Part shown: positions 22,694-34,300 of the stretch, in pieces | Position numbering within the stretch: position 1 is the first letter of the stretch | How the letters are laid out: each line of letters starts with the position of its first letter | NCBI GenBank assembly: GCA_030770425.1 | Contig: JASJFT010000043.1 | Span: 124,001-188,000 of the forward strand | Direction of reading: 5' to 3' | Length of the DNA stretch: 64,000 nt | Source of the DNA: Darksidea phi | Lineage: Eukaryota > Ascomycota > Dothideomycetes > Pleosporales > Lentitheciaceae | Translations under genes and position numbers: made by a program | The notes under the pieces: model-generated | Database searches by the model: none | What the model was told of the DNA's origin: nothing | What the model saw: the letters and a program-made list of their open reading frames with translations, nothing else

Positions 22694-23330
22694 ATGCTGG
22701 CCATACCACCACCACCAGGGATTCAACCGAACTTCAGAACACCAGCGATAGATGCGTCCACCTTCAGAGTCTTTCACCGATTGTTCCTCGGCCCAGCCAC
22801 AATTTTCGTTTTAATACATATCTACATTCGAACCACGCTTCCACGAGGCCAAAAGTTTGGTTCGGATGATAGTATGGAATTTTCCTCATTCTCAACTTTA
22901 CGCCAGCGAATTCAATAATGTTCTAGGACTTTACCTTAGCATTGGTATACCTATTACCTTTTACCTGACCGCTCCCTTGAGCTAAAGTGTTTTGGATTCA
23001 ATCTATTGCGTACACAGTTCACATTTATGTCATTCTGGATCTCGGTTACAGTCACCATTTGTGGGGCGTGCGGGCGATCAATACGCAGGATAAATCGGGA
23101 GCATGTTTCGCCGTCACTCCTAGAAGAAATCGCTAACAACACACTAGTTTTTCGCAGGCGTCGACGTCGTCTACACTGCTACATCGATTCTCCTTCCTAC
23201 CAACGGCTTTTCAGTATATACAATACGTCCAAACAACTGGTTGTTGCCGGAAATGTAATGATTACGTTGATCATGATTACCGCAATGGGGAACTCAATTG
23301 CCTGGGTAGCTGTATGCACTAGTGTATAGA
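22694..23330 (+). pseudogene. SAT4/rhodopsin-domain membrane protein, degraded
   Basis: The start reads MLAIPPPPGIQPNF, the classic N-terminus of SAT4 proteins, then TM1-like FHRLFLGPATIFVLIHIYIR and SDD. After a possible intron come IGIPITFYLTAP and GYSHHLWGVRAI, which resemble TM2 and the loop following it. Stops (for instance TAA after TPRRNR) and phase breaks prevent a continuous product, and later helices are not convincing. It is a relative of the protein at the window's left edge but diverged. The following 23.5-23.9 kb is AT-rich. Confidence 0.5.
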
Positions 23331-25180
23331 AAGCTATGCGTATTGTTTTTTGCTCAGGCAAAATGCCAATATCATCATCACCGCCGTAGCAGCACTCAAC
23401 ACCTTCGCCAATTTTTACAAGCCGGCCATGCCCATGTACCGAGTCTTAATGAGACACATTACTACGACGAAGAAGATTGATTTCTTGATCAACTTCCTAC
23501 GTGGTCTTACGTAAGCTTCCACGGTACACAACAACTTACCCTTTGAAGTTTCTAGGAAAATAATATTACTTATAGAACTACTTGTCAATTTACTACTTAC
23601 TTCGAAGGATTTTATATATAGTGGAGAATGTAAGAGAATTTGTAAGATGTTTCTGTATTAGTCAAAATTAGCTTGCTATTACTTTCTACCGCTGCTAGTT
23701 CACAACCTCAACTATCTTACAAGTTAGACTTCAAAGTGGTCTACCGTACTAACTTTGTAGTAAATCTTCAGCATTTATTACAAACTTAAATATATAAATA
23801 TATGAGCCGTCCATATAGGAGCATATTCATAGCCACTAGGACTAGCCATACGCGTATTTATACCGCTAGACTAAAGTCTAGCGCATGTTTTCACACGCTT
23901 CTTCCTTTATGGGAAGGGGCATGGGGCGTATATTGTAATATAATACATTGTGTTGAGAGCGAAGACGATACTTTTTTTGTGCGGATGTCATGGTGCGGTC
24001 CGCGTGGGGGCGCGCCTCTACTGAACAGATACGCTCCTTGTGTGAGACGGGTGCTCCCCACCTAGTTCACTAGAACTCGCCTCTCTGTGCAGAGGATCAT
24101 TAATCATTTACTTCTCGTCGTTCTTTATATTCCGGATGTGCTCCTCATGCGGCGCTAAAGGCGAGTGAGGTATTATCGCCGAACTTCAATTTCCTCTCAA
24201 TAGGCTTCACCTTAAACATAAGTAGTTTTAAGCTCCCATCGCCGAAATCTATTCTTTGTACATGCGCACTTGTTCTAAGGAGGCCAAAGAGTTCTCGAGG
24301 AAGAACACCACACAGTCGTACGATCTGCCAGCTATGGCAAGGTAGGGCAGAGATGTAGGAGACAGCCAATCAGACAGCTTGAATCCATGCGACGATACCA
24401 AAAGCGAGCTCCTTTGTACAGTGAACAGCTCTTGTTCGCATACGCTTCGCCACTCCACTGGTGTGTCCAATAGTCGACGGTGGCGATGTAACGACCCGCA
24501 ATGCGAAGCGCCGTCTTGATCAGAGTTAAAGGCTCACACAGGAATTTACCATTTCAAGCTTCGCATCGCATGCGTTACATATGCCATTCTTTGCAAGTAC
24601 CGCGCATAATGGGTCGAGTTGGGTTCGGAACGAATTGTGTATGTTTGGTGTCGAGTTACTAAAGACGTGCTGATTGTGAGCTGGACCAAACCTACATTGC
24701 CTTGCAGGAGCCGTTCAGCCGCATTAGTGAGGCGTCTCCGCTGCCTCGCATTTTCGGCCCCTCTCTTTACCGGTCGCCCTTCAGCCTTGCCCGCCTATTT
24801 TCTGATAGTGCATATTCCACGAGCACTGGACCAATGGACACGAAGCGCAGAGCCAATCAAGCCGCTGTGGGGCGCATAGGTTTCGCCTTTTTGCCTTAGG
24901 CACGTACATAGGGCAAAATCGTTCCGCCTCGCTGACAAGGCAAAGCCTTCTCGGGACCAGGTATAACACGAGCATAGGACTACATTTGCGCTGAGTTCAC
25001 CATCGAAGCTATTCAGATCCCATTCAACCGTTCCTTTTACAGCCTCCCCGAACTGCTTTGCATGTGGGGCCTGTAGGCAAGAGGGAATAATATTTCGATA
25101 CAAGACATCATATTCATAAGGCGAACTGCAAGTCCGGGAGGACGGTGCCGGCAACTACCCTACAAAAAGACTGGGGAAGG
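23331..25180. other. Intergenic and AT-rich decayed sequence
   Basis: From about 23520 to 23960 the sequence becomes TA-rich with many TAG/TAT/CTA words, the look of RIP-damaged DNA, but no element can be named. From 24100 to 25180 composition is normal with only short frames. The last part should carry the promoter of the ankyrin-C2H2 gene or an unseen upstream exon of it. Confidence 0.4.
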
Positions 25181-27554
25181 ATGACGCTTTCGCCGGCGAA
25201 ATGGAACATTGGCGAGGCGATGTTATCAGCACCAGCACGTCTGGGAGATGCGGGCTTGGTCGAAATGCTACTTGCGGACGGCCGGGTCGACGTAAACACC
25301 AAAGATTGGGATGGTCGAACGCCATTATCGTGGGCAGCGGAGAATGGACGACAGGAAGTGGTCGAAACGCTACTCGGAGACTACCGGCTCGACGTGGACG
25401 TCAAAGATCTGTGGGGTCGAACGCCATTATCGTGCGCAGCGGAGAATGGTCGACAGAAAGTGGTCGAAATGCTACTTGCGGACGGCCGGGTCGACGTAAA
25501 CACCAAAGATTGGGATGGTCGAACGCTATTATCGTGGGCAGCGGAGAAAGGACGACAGAAAGTGGTCGAAATGCTACTTGCGCACGACCAGGTCGACGTG
25601 AACACTAAGGATCGGTATGGTCGAACGCCATTGTCGTGGGCAGCGGAGAATGGACGACAGAGAGTGGTCGAAATGCTACTTGCGGACGGCCGGGTCGACG
25701 TAAACACCAAGGATTGGTATGGTCGAACGCCATTATCGTGGGCAGCAGAGAAAGGAGGACAGAAAGTGGTCCAAATGCTACTTGCGGCCGGCGGGGTCGG
25801 TATGCTCGCCAGAGATCACTATGGGAGTTCAATATGGGTGAACGACCTTTGGGTTCCAAAAATCTACATGAAATATGAGCACTTGCGCGTCCTCTGTTCC
25901 AGCGAACCGGCCGGAGAGGAACCCGTCGATACGCCAACGTATCCAATCATTATGTGGCGTATCATACAGTTACTCATCTTCCTAGCAAGGCGGCTGCAAA
26001 CATTACTTCGGGGCAATTCGTCTCTCGATCGCTTCTCAGAATTTCCGAACAGACGTCGCCCACCTTGTACGACTATGCCTTGGAACATTTGGCCAGCGTT
26101 GGTCGTTCTATGGGGTGTATGCTGGATGTTCTATACCCCGCCAACAACTCCTCGACCAGATGAGATCCATGCGACTTTGCAGAATACGCTGCCAAATCCA
26201 TACTCGGACAACTCGTTCTATGGTAAGTCTCTTACATGGTCATCTTGCTCTAAGTTGTAACTAACAGTTACGTATAGATTCCAGCATCGATGTACTATGG
26301 GACTTTCCAGAAGGAACCTTGGAGTATCAGCGAACATTCGACCTTGAAGCTCTTCCTTTTTCGGCCTCTTCCAATCCTTGGACCGATCTTTTTCCGCAAG
26401 GTAGATACTGATCTGAACCCTCTAGCAGACCGTAGCTAACCATGCAAAATAGGATACAGCGACTTTGCCCAAGCGGATGCTAGCCCTACAGGGGTTCTTC
26501 CAGTACCAGAGGTCTTGGAGCAAACAGCCATGCACCCACTCGCGCGTGCTGAAAGCAGCATCCCTAATCGATCTCAAGCCCGGATTACTGGGGTCTCATA
26601 CGTCAATCCTGATAGCCTGCTTCGCTCAAATACGGTGTCGAGTAGCCAGAGTCTAATCCCGTCAAGCACATTCACAACTCTTCCTACCACACAGGCTGCA
26701 AGCCTGACCGAGCAGACTGTACCAGCCTTACAACCAGCATCAAAATATGGCCACACCAGGCAGCCGACTCTCAATGCTGAAGGCAGATTAATCTGTGACC
26801 GGGATGGATGCGACTGTAAAACATTCAGGAACTGGAGCGATTGGAAGTAAGTCCGTTCACCCTATGAAATTCCTCGAACACCATACCGAATCCAAGCTAC
26901 ATGGCTACATGCGATAAATATAGGAAATAGCATTAATTCAAGCGCAGGAAACACATGGACAAACACGACCGACCCTATAAATGCCCGGTCACTACCTGCA
27001 CCCATCGAAACGGTTTCACTAGTAAAGGCGACCTCGAACGACATAAGAACTCCCTACACCCTGATCTCGCACCACGACAAAACAAGCAAGACTATTATTG
27101 CCCTGAACAAGGCTGCTGCCGCTCCGTCTCATCGACCACCAAAAATCCCTTCAAACGCAAAGACCATCTTGGAGAGCATATCAAGCGGATCCACAATGGC
27201 CTCGCTGCAGGGGCTCCAGCCGATGTGCACGGTAGCCCTGATTCTCTTACCATTGCCCAGCACGCCCCAGATTTGGCCGGGAACGGGCTAGGCAATGCTC
27301 CTCACCAATCTCGCACTTCTGTCTTCGGCGCGCGGAAGCGCAGACGGTTGGATATGAATCTCCCGTCAGAGACGGCAGATTCTGGACTTGAGGAAGAATT
27401 AGAAGAGCTGCGAAGGAAAGCAGCCGACGCGGAGCGAAAACTGGAATTAGAAGTATCTGCCCGTGTTGACTTGGAGCGAAGACTGAGATTATCCAAGGAG
27501 CGGGAAGCAAAGCTCGCCGAGCTTATTAACCATTACACGAAGCAGGCAGACTAG
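25181..27554 (+). CDS. Ankyrin-repeat / hydrophobic segment / C2H2 zinc-finger protein
   Basis: Four exons (25181-26222, 26278-26400, 26453-26846, 26948-27554) join in phase with good GTAAGT/TATAG-type sites to 721 residues. From N to C: five 34-residue ankyrin repeats plus a degenerate sixth (unit like VEMLLADGRVDVNTKDW); two hydrophobic stretches (MWRIIQLLIFLARRL and IWPALVVLWGVCWMF); a Ser/Thr-rich linker; a CDRDGCDCKTF...H...H finger whose His region is completed at the last splice (SDWKKHMDKH); a second finger YKCPVTTCTHRNGF with two His; a third with Cys pairs and HIKRIH; a basic KRRR patch; and a C-terminal coiled coil (LEEELEELRRKAADAERKLE). The zinc-finger part implies DNA binding, while the hydrophobic segments would tether it to a membrane. 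Alternatively two neighbouring genes are being merged by my splicing; RNA would decide. Upstream exons cannot be excluded. Confidence 0.7.
25259..25798 (+). repeat. 102-bp tandem repeats encoding ankyrin units
   Basis: Five consecutive 102-bp units (34 codons each) are nearly identical at the DNA level, for example GGTCGACGTAAACACCAAAG and GGTCGAACGCCATTATCGTG recur unchanged or almost so. Silent sites are conserved as well as coding ones, which points to recent duplication or gene conversion and not to old repeats held only by selection. A sixth unit decays into MLLAAGGVGMLARDHYG. Confidence 0.95.
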
Positions 27555-27570
27555 CGATATATCACATTTC

Positions 27571-27770
27571 GTATGCGCCATGTCCTCTTTCACGGGGCTC
27601 GGGTCGTTTGCCCTCGCAGTCATGCCGTGACGTGAGCCTCAGGCAACGACTGCAACCCGCTATGGTTTCAACAACCTTACGTTTCAAGGCATTTGGGACG
27701 AAATACCTTTTTATATCATCTTTTTGGGTTATTCCACGAGTTTGACGACGCGATGGCGGCTACTCATTCG
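27571..27770 (+). mobile_element. Repeat family B, copy 2, flanked by 12-bp direct repeats
   Basis: This 200-bp copy lies 16 bases after the stop codon of the ankyrin-C2H2 gene, in its presumed 3' UTR. The 12-mer ATATCACATTTC occurs immediately before it (27559-27570) and immediately after it (27771-27782), which looks like a target-site duplication. A 12-bp duplication, lack of terminal inverted repeats and lack of coding capacity fit a SINE-like or other non-autonomous retroelement. No clear pol III A or B box was recognised, so the class is open. Confidence 0.75.
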
Positions 27771-27782
27771 ATATCACATTTC

Positions 27783-28606
27783 ATACGGGTCAACAAGAGT
27801 CTGAAGCCAACTGTTATTTCCTACTTTCTCCTAAGCAAAACCATGTCGTCTGAAGCCGCAAATCAACTTGTACTTCCAAAATCCTCGTATCTAGAAGGCA
27901 CTCAGCAGTAGCATCTAAGCCTCTCCAGCATATAAATTTATGTATATCAACGTACGCTAACCAGCCGCCACATCATCGCATGTGCACCCCGATGAACACC
28001 AACGCTAACGCCAGGCACGCGGTCCCCCCGCCTACCCGCCAAGCCACATTACATCACGACCCCTGCAAAGCGCCCCGTATTCGCCCCCCTCAACACCACA
28101 TGCAGAAGTTCGCATACCGAAGGCAAGCGAGCAAGCATTTGCCTTCCTTGTTTCCCACATCATGACTGGTCGCGGTTTACCCTGCCGACTCGCCGATAGC
28201 AAGGCTCAGCGCCGTCATGTGTGCGGTGTTTTGACCGGTGTGCCTAGGCGGCGGGGATGATCGTACATCATCAGCAGGCTATGGCAGGTGGAAGAACTGG
28301 GGGGGAGGGGGTTTCAGGTAGGCGGTAGACGGCATGCGGTATATAAAGCGCGCGATGTTTTTCGTGGATTTTTCCGTTTTGCGATTTCGAAAATACGACG
28401 ACGGAGGTGTATATACCGGACCGGATATATTAACGCGGCAGTGGTGTTGTTCTACACGATCAGCGACCGCTCATAATACCGTGACGGCTAGGCACATACC
28501 AACCCAGGCATATCACATACGCAGACGCGAACTCGCTCGGGCGCCTCTATCACCCACTACCCCATCGCGATCAACCTCGCCGCCACCCAAAGAAACCACA
28601 GCCAAA
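27783..28606. other. Intergenic region
   Basis: About 820 bp. A TATATAAA-like box occurs near 28340 (GTATATAAAG), about 265 bp before the start of the downstream small gene, and is a plausible core promoter. No coding sequence is recognised. Confidence 0.45.
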
Positions 28607-29005
28607 ATGTCCACTCCGCAAGATCAATACAACAACACCCCTTCGCAACCCTACCAACCCCAGCCTCAAACCGACCACCAACCACCCCCCGACTCCACCT
28701 CCTACAACAACCAACAACAACTCACACCCTACACACCACCCCCCCACCAACAACAATTAACCCCCTACACCCCCCAACCACCCTACACCCGCCATCCATC
28801 CCACCACTCGCACCATTCCCACCACAGCCAACATGACAGCCAGCGACGCCCCTCACACAACCACAACCACAACCACAGCCACAACTACGACGACGAAAAC
28901 AACACCGAAACCAACCGAAACCTAGAAAAGCGGCCCAGTCTAGGCGACACAATGCTGTTAATGTGGGATACGGTCAAGGGCGCCGTGACAGGGCGACGGC
29001 GATGA
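28607..29005 (+). CDS. Pro/Gln/His-rich small protein, function unknown
   Basis: Single exon, 132 residues from ATG 28607 (MSTPQDQYNN). The frame is open further upstream but without a sensible domain. The first 60 residues are Pro/Gln/Tyr-rich with two LTPYTP-type units. Then comes a His-rich stretch (HPSHHSHHSHHSQHD and HNHNHNHSHNYDD) that could bind metal ions. The end is different in character and looks conserved: KRPSLGDTMLLMWDTVKGAV followed by three or more basic residues, forming a short amphipathic helix. Low-complexity proteins with such a short ordered tail are common in Dothideomycetes; none with a known role comes to mind. Confidence 0.65.
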   Translation: MSTPQDQYNNTPSQPYQPQPQTDHQPPPDSTSYNNQQQLTPYTPPPHQQQLTPYTPQPPYTRHPSHHSHHSHHSQHDSQRRPSHNHNHNHSHNYDDENNTETNRNLEKRPSLGDTMLLMWDTVKGAVTGRRR

Positions 29006-30040
29006 TGGGAACGAAGGAGTCGGTACGACGACACGAGGGGAAGTTTGGGGGGGGTTTTTTTTAACTTACGGCATTCAGGCGTTTGGGCGTATTGGTGTAT
29101 GGGTGTATGCGCCTTTGATACCACTTGTTTGTGATTTTAGGGATCGATATGCATGGCACTTCTGGAACGAGGTCGGCGATACGGATGCACATTCTCGGCG
29201 TGGGAAGGTACACATGGGCACGATAGGATAAATCCACATAGTAGCGATAGCGGTAGATACCCCATTGCAGTCCAATCACATCATCACAGCACAATTTACA
29301 AACACTGAAAATACAAACGCGATGCTGTGAGGTCTCTTTTTGCATTCTGGCTAAGACGGCCTGCCCTCAGTAGTATACCCCCCGTACCCAAGAAAAGAAG
29401 CCCCCAGGATTAACCAACAAGAACGCCAACGCTGCAAAGGAGTGTGAGGAAAAACGCTTCGCAAAATGCTTCCTTGTTGCTGTGATGCCGCGTGTATACG
29501 CTCCCTGCAATATGTCCAATATCCTTTCTATGCCTAATTTTACATGCCGCGCAGAGTGCTGTCTGTCGAAAAAGTGGGGGAAAGATCCGCCAGCCGAAAT
29601 CCAAAAAGGTGAACGCCAGCTGTTTGCCATTGCTGTGGCCCGTTGCCGTATGTAAGAACAGAAAGCCCAGACGACACAGACTTCAGCGCTTGAAGCTGTG
29701 TTGCCGGATAAAGGCGGAAATACCGCCGGGTAGAATCGCTTTTGGTTTCCTCGTTCGTCGTCGGTAGGTGTCGGTTCGGTGACGTGACAACAAAACGCAG
29801 CTACAAGAATGGGCCGAGTAGGGTTGAGCAGTCGGCGATGCACGGCACGCCGATCGCAGTCCTCCCGTGCCACTCCTTGTACTCGCGTATGCCCGTTGTG
29901 TTCGGTCGCCGATGCCAGACACCTCAACCACGTCATCTAAGTATACTCGCCTCATCTTCAAAACAAATCATGTACAGGAAGGTGAGCCCGATCCGTCGCA
30001 TCGTGCGGTATGCGGGTTCGTTGTGGATGAGAAAGCGACA
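29006..30040. other. Intergenic region between converging genes
   Basis: About 1 kb separates the small His-rich protein gene from the 3' end of the OCH1-like gene. A minus-strand open frame of 189 codons lies here but has no recognisable domain or codon pattern; it probably spans 3' UTR sequence. Confidence 0.4.
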
Positions 30041-31360
30041 CTAGTTGAAAATCTTGCCAATGTGGCGCTCGTTCTCGGGTTTCCAGGTGCCTGCGAACTG
30101 GTCAATATGGCTAAACGGGAAAAGTCAGGTACTCGGGGGCATCCACGCGACTGGATCTTCTGTAGCAGTCGCACACGCACAGCGTGGTGCAGCGCAGGCA
30201 CACAGTCGCACTTGGCGTCGAGTACCATAGGTGACAGTTCACGTACCTTCAAAGTTGTGCTTCACGAACGCCATGGGGTCATCCTCTTCCCCGGCATTCA
30301 TCGTCTTGATGCCAGGACTGAAACTCGTGATGGGCAGAACAATGACATCGCCGACCTTCTTGGGGCTCTTCATGCCGGTGAAGTGCTCCCAGGTGATGTT
30401 GCCCTTGCTCGTGGTCATGTCGAAGTAGTCGGGGTTGTTGAAGAAAGCGAAGATGGAGTCGGTCCAGAGGGCCGGGCCGGTGAACTCGATGATGCCCTTG
30501 TGGTCCTTGGTGAGCTTGCCCTCGGCCTTGCGCTGCAGCGTGGTTTGCGTGATGTTGGCTACGACGTCGACGAGGACGGGGTGACCGGGCTTCGCCTGGA
30601 TGGTCCATTGGCAGAACTGGATGCGGCGGGAGTACCAGTCGGCCCAGTCAGTGCGATCGGGATCCGCCTCGATGCCCACGACCATGCCGTAGCTGTTGCT
30701 TGGCACATCGGCGGGGATCCAGTCGGCAGCGCTCTTCAACGCCGCCGTGTCGATATCAGAGTAGATGCCTCCCCTGGCGAGGAGGATGAGGTAGCGGAAG
30801 AAGTCGGCCTTGAGAACGGGGAGCGGGAGGGCGTGGTAGGCGTCGAGGACCTCTGGGACGGACGCGTAGAGATGGCGGATCAGGTGCACGGCGACATCGT
30901 CGGTGATGACCTCGTGGACGAAGCTCGGGTGGTGGATGGTCCAGCTGGCTTCGGCCTCGCGGAACTCCTCGGCGAACTCGCCCTGGGCCGGTGTGTACTT
31001 CCACGTCTGCCAGATGTAGGCGGGGAAGCGGGCGTCGACGTCGTAGGGGAATTGGTACTCGAGCTGCTGCTTCAGCGGCTTCTTGCGCAGGTCGTCCATG
31101 CTGATCTGCGTCTTGGGCTTCTTCGCGACGTCGGGGGTGTTGAAGGCCTTGTTCGTCTTGTCCGGCGCGGGCGTCTGCGTGGTTTCCTGCTTCGCGGGCT
31201 GCTGCTGGTCGGGCTTCGGCTTGTTCAGCAGCGAGGGCTTGGGCATGTCGTTGGCATTGCGGAAGGACGCGGGCTGGTTGCTCGAGTGGTGTGTCTTGAA
31301 CATGAAGAAGAGCGTCAGGACGGCGAGCGAAAGCACCAGGGCTTTCTTGAAGGTGAGCAT
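30041..31360 (-). CDS. OCH1: Initiation-specific alpha-1,6-mannosyltransferase (GT32, OCH1-like)
   Basis: Golgi type II membrane glycosyltransferase that starts the outer chain of N-glycans by adding an alpha-1,6-mannose. Exon 1 (31360-30247) begins MLTFKKALVLSLAVLTLFFM, a signal anchor, followed by a Pro/Gln/Lys-rich stem. The catalytic domain runs from FPAYIWQTWKY, through PVLKADFFRYLILLARGGIY, to the DxD motif SDIDTAAL, all GT32 hallmarks. A 156-bp intron precedes a 50-bp last exon (30090-30041) that supplies GTWKPENERHIGKIFN, matching the usual OCH1 end. Total 387 residues, normal for the family. This is probably a housekeeping gene; several OCH1-like paralogues exist in filamentous fungi, so the symbol is by similarity. 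Confidence 0.92.
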
Positions 31361-34300
31361 CGTGGCCGAACGGGGCCAGGAGCCGGGGGGAGGGCGGGCG
31401 AGACGGGGGAACCTGACCGGAGGCGTGGACGTCGGGAGAGATGGGTGGTAGGTGGGCGATGGAGGGCAGACGCGGTAGATATAGAGTGGGTATATAGGTC
31501 TTCTCGAGTAGGAAAAATTGGCGGCTGCAGCCCCTGCCGTCGGTGGTGGCTCTGGTCGGTGCGCAGGCGGCTCTTATCACAGCGGCGGCGTTGCACAAGC
31601 CAAGTGGTCGCAGGCGAGTGAATCGGGGACGGGACACGAGGGTCGAGGGAAGAAACGAAAGAAGCGAGCGTCGACAATGCAACGAGCGAGGGCGGCCGGA
31701 GGGACTTGGTGTTTTGTTGAACTGGAGGCGGCCGCGACTTTTCGAAGCCTCGCAGGCCGCGTTTCAGAGCGATATGGCTAGCGCGGCCGGCGCCGATAGA
31801 TTGGCTGGAGCAGAGGCCTGACAAGTCCGAACAATGCCTGCGCTTCTCACCCCAGCGTGATGATGGCGTGCGGAGCGTGCGCGGAGCGTGCAGAGCGTGG
31901 AGAGGGGAGAGGGCGGAGAGCGTGGAGAGGAGTGGAAGCGCCGGGCTGCTCGTTATCTCGTCCCACCTCTTCTCGATTCCGCATTCCAGACGCTCTAATC
32001 AGCGGCCTGGCTGAGCCACGTTGGCTGCACGACGACCACGACGACCACGACGACCAGGACTGCTCTATTGGCCGCCTCTAGTGCCGTCGCTACTTGACGA
32101 CGCCGCATTTTGCTATTTATTGACCCTCCCGTATGCTGAGTGAGCCTGTGAAGACCACCAAACCCTCCCTTACCACCGCTCAGACTCGCATTGGCAAAAG
32201 CTTCGCCAACCTGAAACACCGCAGTTTATGCTGTTCCCGGCATAGCGCTCCCGTCGCCGCATCGCGCAATCCAGCCCAATTGCGCCGGTGGTCCGACGAT
32301 ATCCAGAGCGTGGTCCATGGCAGCGCCCTCGGGCAGTGCAGCGAGAAGGCTCCGCCAGTAGAAGACTCGATGGAGCGCGATGCCTTGCTCACGACTGGTG
32401 GGCGCCATTCCGCCCGCAAGAAATACACCAGACAATTCCACCGTAGCAGCCCGTCATGGTTTGTGGACTTCGGTGCCGCACACGACCCGTCGCGCCCCCG
32501 GCATCGGCGCCACAGCTTCCGCAACGCGTCCATTTCCGACTCCCAATATCTCAACAATACTCTGCAACACGAGCCAAGCAGCGCCGCGATAGGAATCGCA
32601 TGCAAGAATCCCATATCAGCACTTCAGCCGCCAGCTTCCGGGCGCCGCATTTCATCCGGATTCGACGTTGCACTAGGCTCTGGCTGGTGTCGACGCCGTA
32701 TATCGCGCAGCCGCACTTGCACAACCAACACTTGGAGCATGGGAACGGGCCCGCTTCGCCTCGCTCTGCCGCAACTCCTTCGCATTTGCCTCTTGAATAA
32801 ACTTCCCGGGCGACTGCTTGCATGAGCCGGCCGTTCTTTATTTACCTGACACATGTTCACACCTGCCACCACCTCGTCCATTTTCCATCTCGGACCATCA
32901 TGCAGCCAGTTCGAGCCCCACCGAGGCGTACGCGTTCACACAGCCTTCATGGCGGTTATCCCTGGCCCGCATCTTGTCAGCAGTTCTTATTGCGGGTGCA
33001 ACCACTGACGGCCTACGTCAGCAGCCAAACCCTGTTTCCCCAAGACTGTCGCCGTTTCGGGTCGCGCTACACCATTGTCTCCGAGCGGCATAGCCGAACC
33101 ACCACACTGGACACTGTTGCTTCCATCCGGCCCTTCTGTTGCTTCCGTTCCAAATTCCGTGCCTTTTATTTGCTTCTTCTAGTCCTGTTCGCTGCAGTCG
33201 GGGAGCCGGTCCCCGAATACTCGCTCACCGAACCCGGTCGTGACCTCTACCGAGCTTGTACCACGTCTCTCCTATCGGGAGACCTGTCTAGACTACCCTC
33301 GCTCGGCCAAAGCTAGTCACACTGCAACCGGAACCACATACCCCATATTGTTTGTCAATGTGGTACACCTTTACTTCGGATCAACTCCCCTTGCGTCACG
33401 AAAAAAAGGGTTCCGGCCTGCGCGCACCATCTCGCTTGTGGTGCACCATCATCAGTACATTTTGCAGCAATCAACAGAGCCTCAAGATGGCTTTTCCTTG
33501 GGAAATGACCTAAAAACTAGTCGTCTTATCGCACCATTTACGCTCAACGTCTCGTAACGTTGTACGAGGATCTCTTCGACGTACTAATACCACCTTGCTT
33601 TATCGCTGTATAACATCGGCATAATGGTCTATTGATGACTGTCATGCATGGGAAAAGTATTTTGAAAATTATTCTATGACATCCGTAGCGTTAGGCATTC
33701 TCTCCTGAAAGTAAGTGAATAGTATTGCTGGTTCGACCAAACTTGGCTGTACAAAACAGCTTGTAGCAGTAACATGTAGATAGACGACTTTCCCTGCTGT
33801 ATACTACGCTAAGCAGTCTGACCTTTCTCTAGATGAGCACGTTTCGCCTCTGCGTCGAGGAAGGGATGCTATGTGCGATTAGCTTCTGACGATATTGTCT
33901 AGAAGGCGGAACCGTAGAGAACACAGCCAGTCCGAAACCTTGTCACACAATCGCTTGGTATCTTAATAGAATTAGCCGAGTAGAAATAAACAACGCCAAA
34001 TACCAGCACACATCACACAGCAACTCTACCAAAGTCAAACTCAACATGCCTCGCCATCGCTAGCAGGAAGACGGGCCGGCCCGCCCTGACCATACCCTTG
34101 TCGCGAGAGGCGTTCAGCTTGTCGGCGTATACGAAGCAGTCCATAATAAACGTCGTTGCTACTTAAGGCAAGGTAGGAGCTAAGTTGTTGTCAGCAGCCA
34201 TCTAACCTCACTGGGCCACAGCTCGGAAGTAACAGTAGCTATAGCAATGGTGCTAGATCCGGACCTACGTGGGGGTTTTAATAGGCTGATACAGTAATTA

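Noticed and set aside
25259..25798. Regular direct repeats as a CRISPR-like array
   Set aside because: The repeats are contiguous, 102 bp, in frame and encode ankyrin units; the organism is eukaryotic.
29367..29936. Minus-strand open frame of 189 codons
   Set aside because: No domain or splice partner; it lies between converging genes and is probably non-coding 3' sequence.
29867..31621. Long plus-strand open frame (584 codons)
   Set aside because: It is antisense to the OCH1-like gene and has a Val/Gly/Leu/Arg-rich composition typical of the shadow of a GC-rich coding strand.
32133..32825. Plus-strand ATG frame of 230 codons upstream of OCH1
   Set aside because: Arg/Ser/His-rich with no domain, overlapped by frames of similar length on both strands. 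It could be a leader or orphan gene, but nothing in the sequence supports this.
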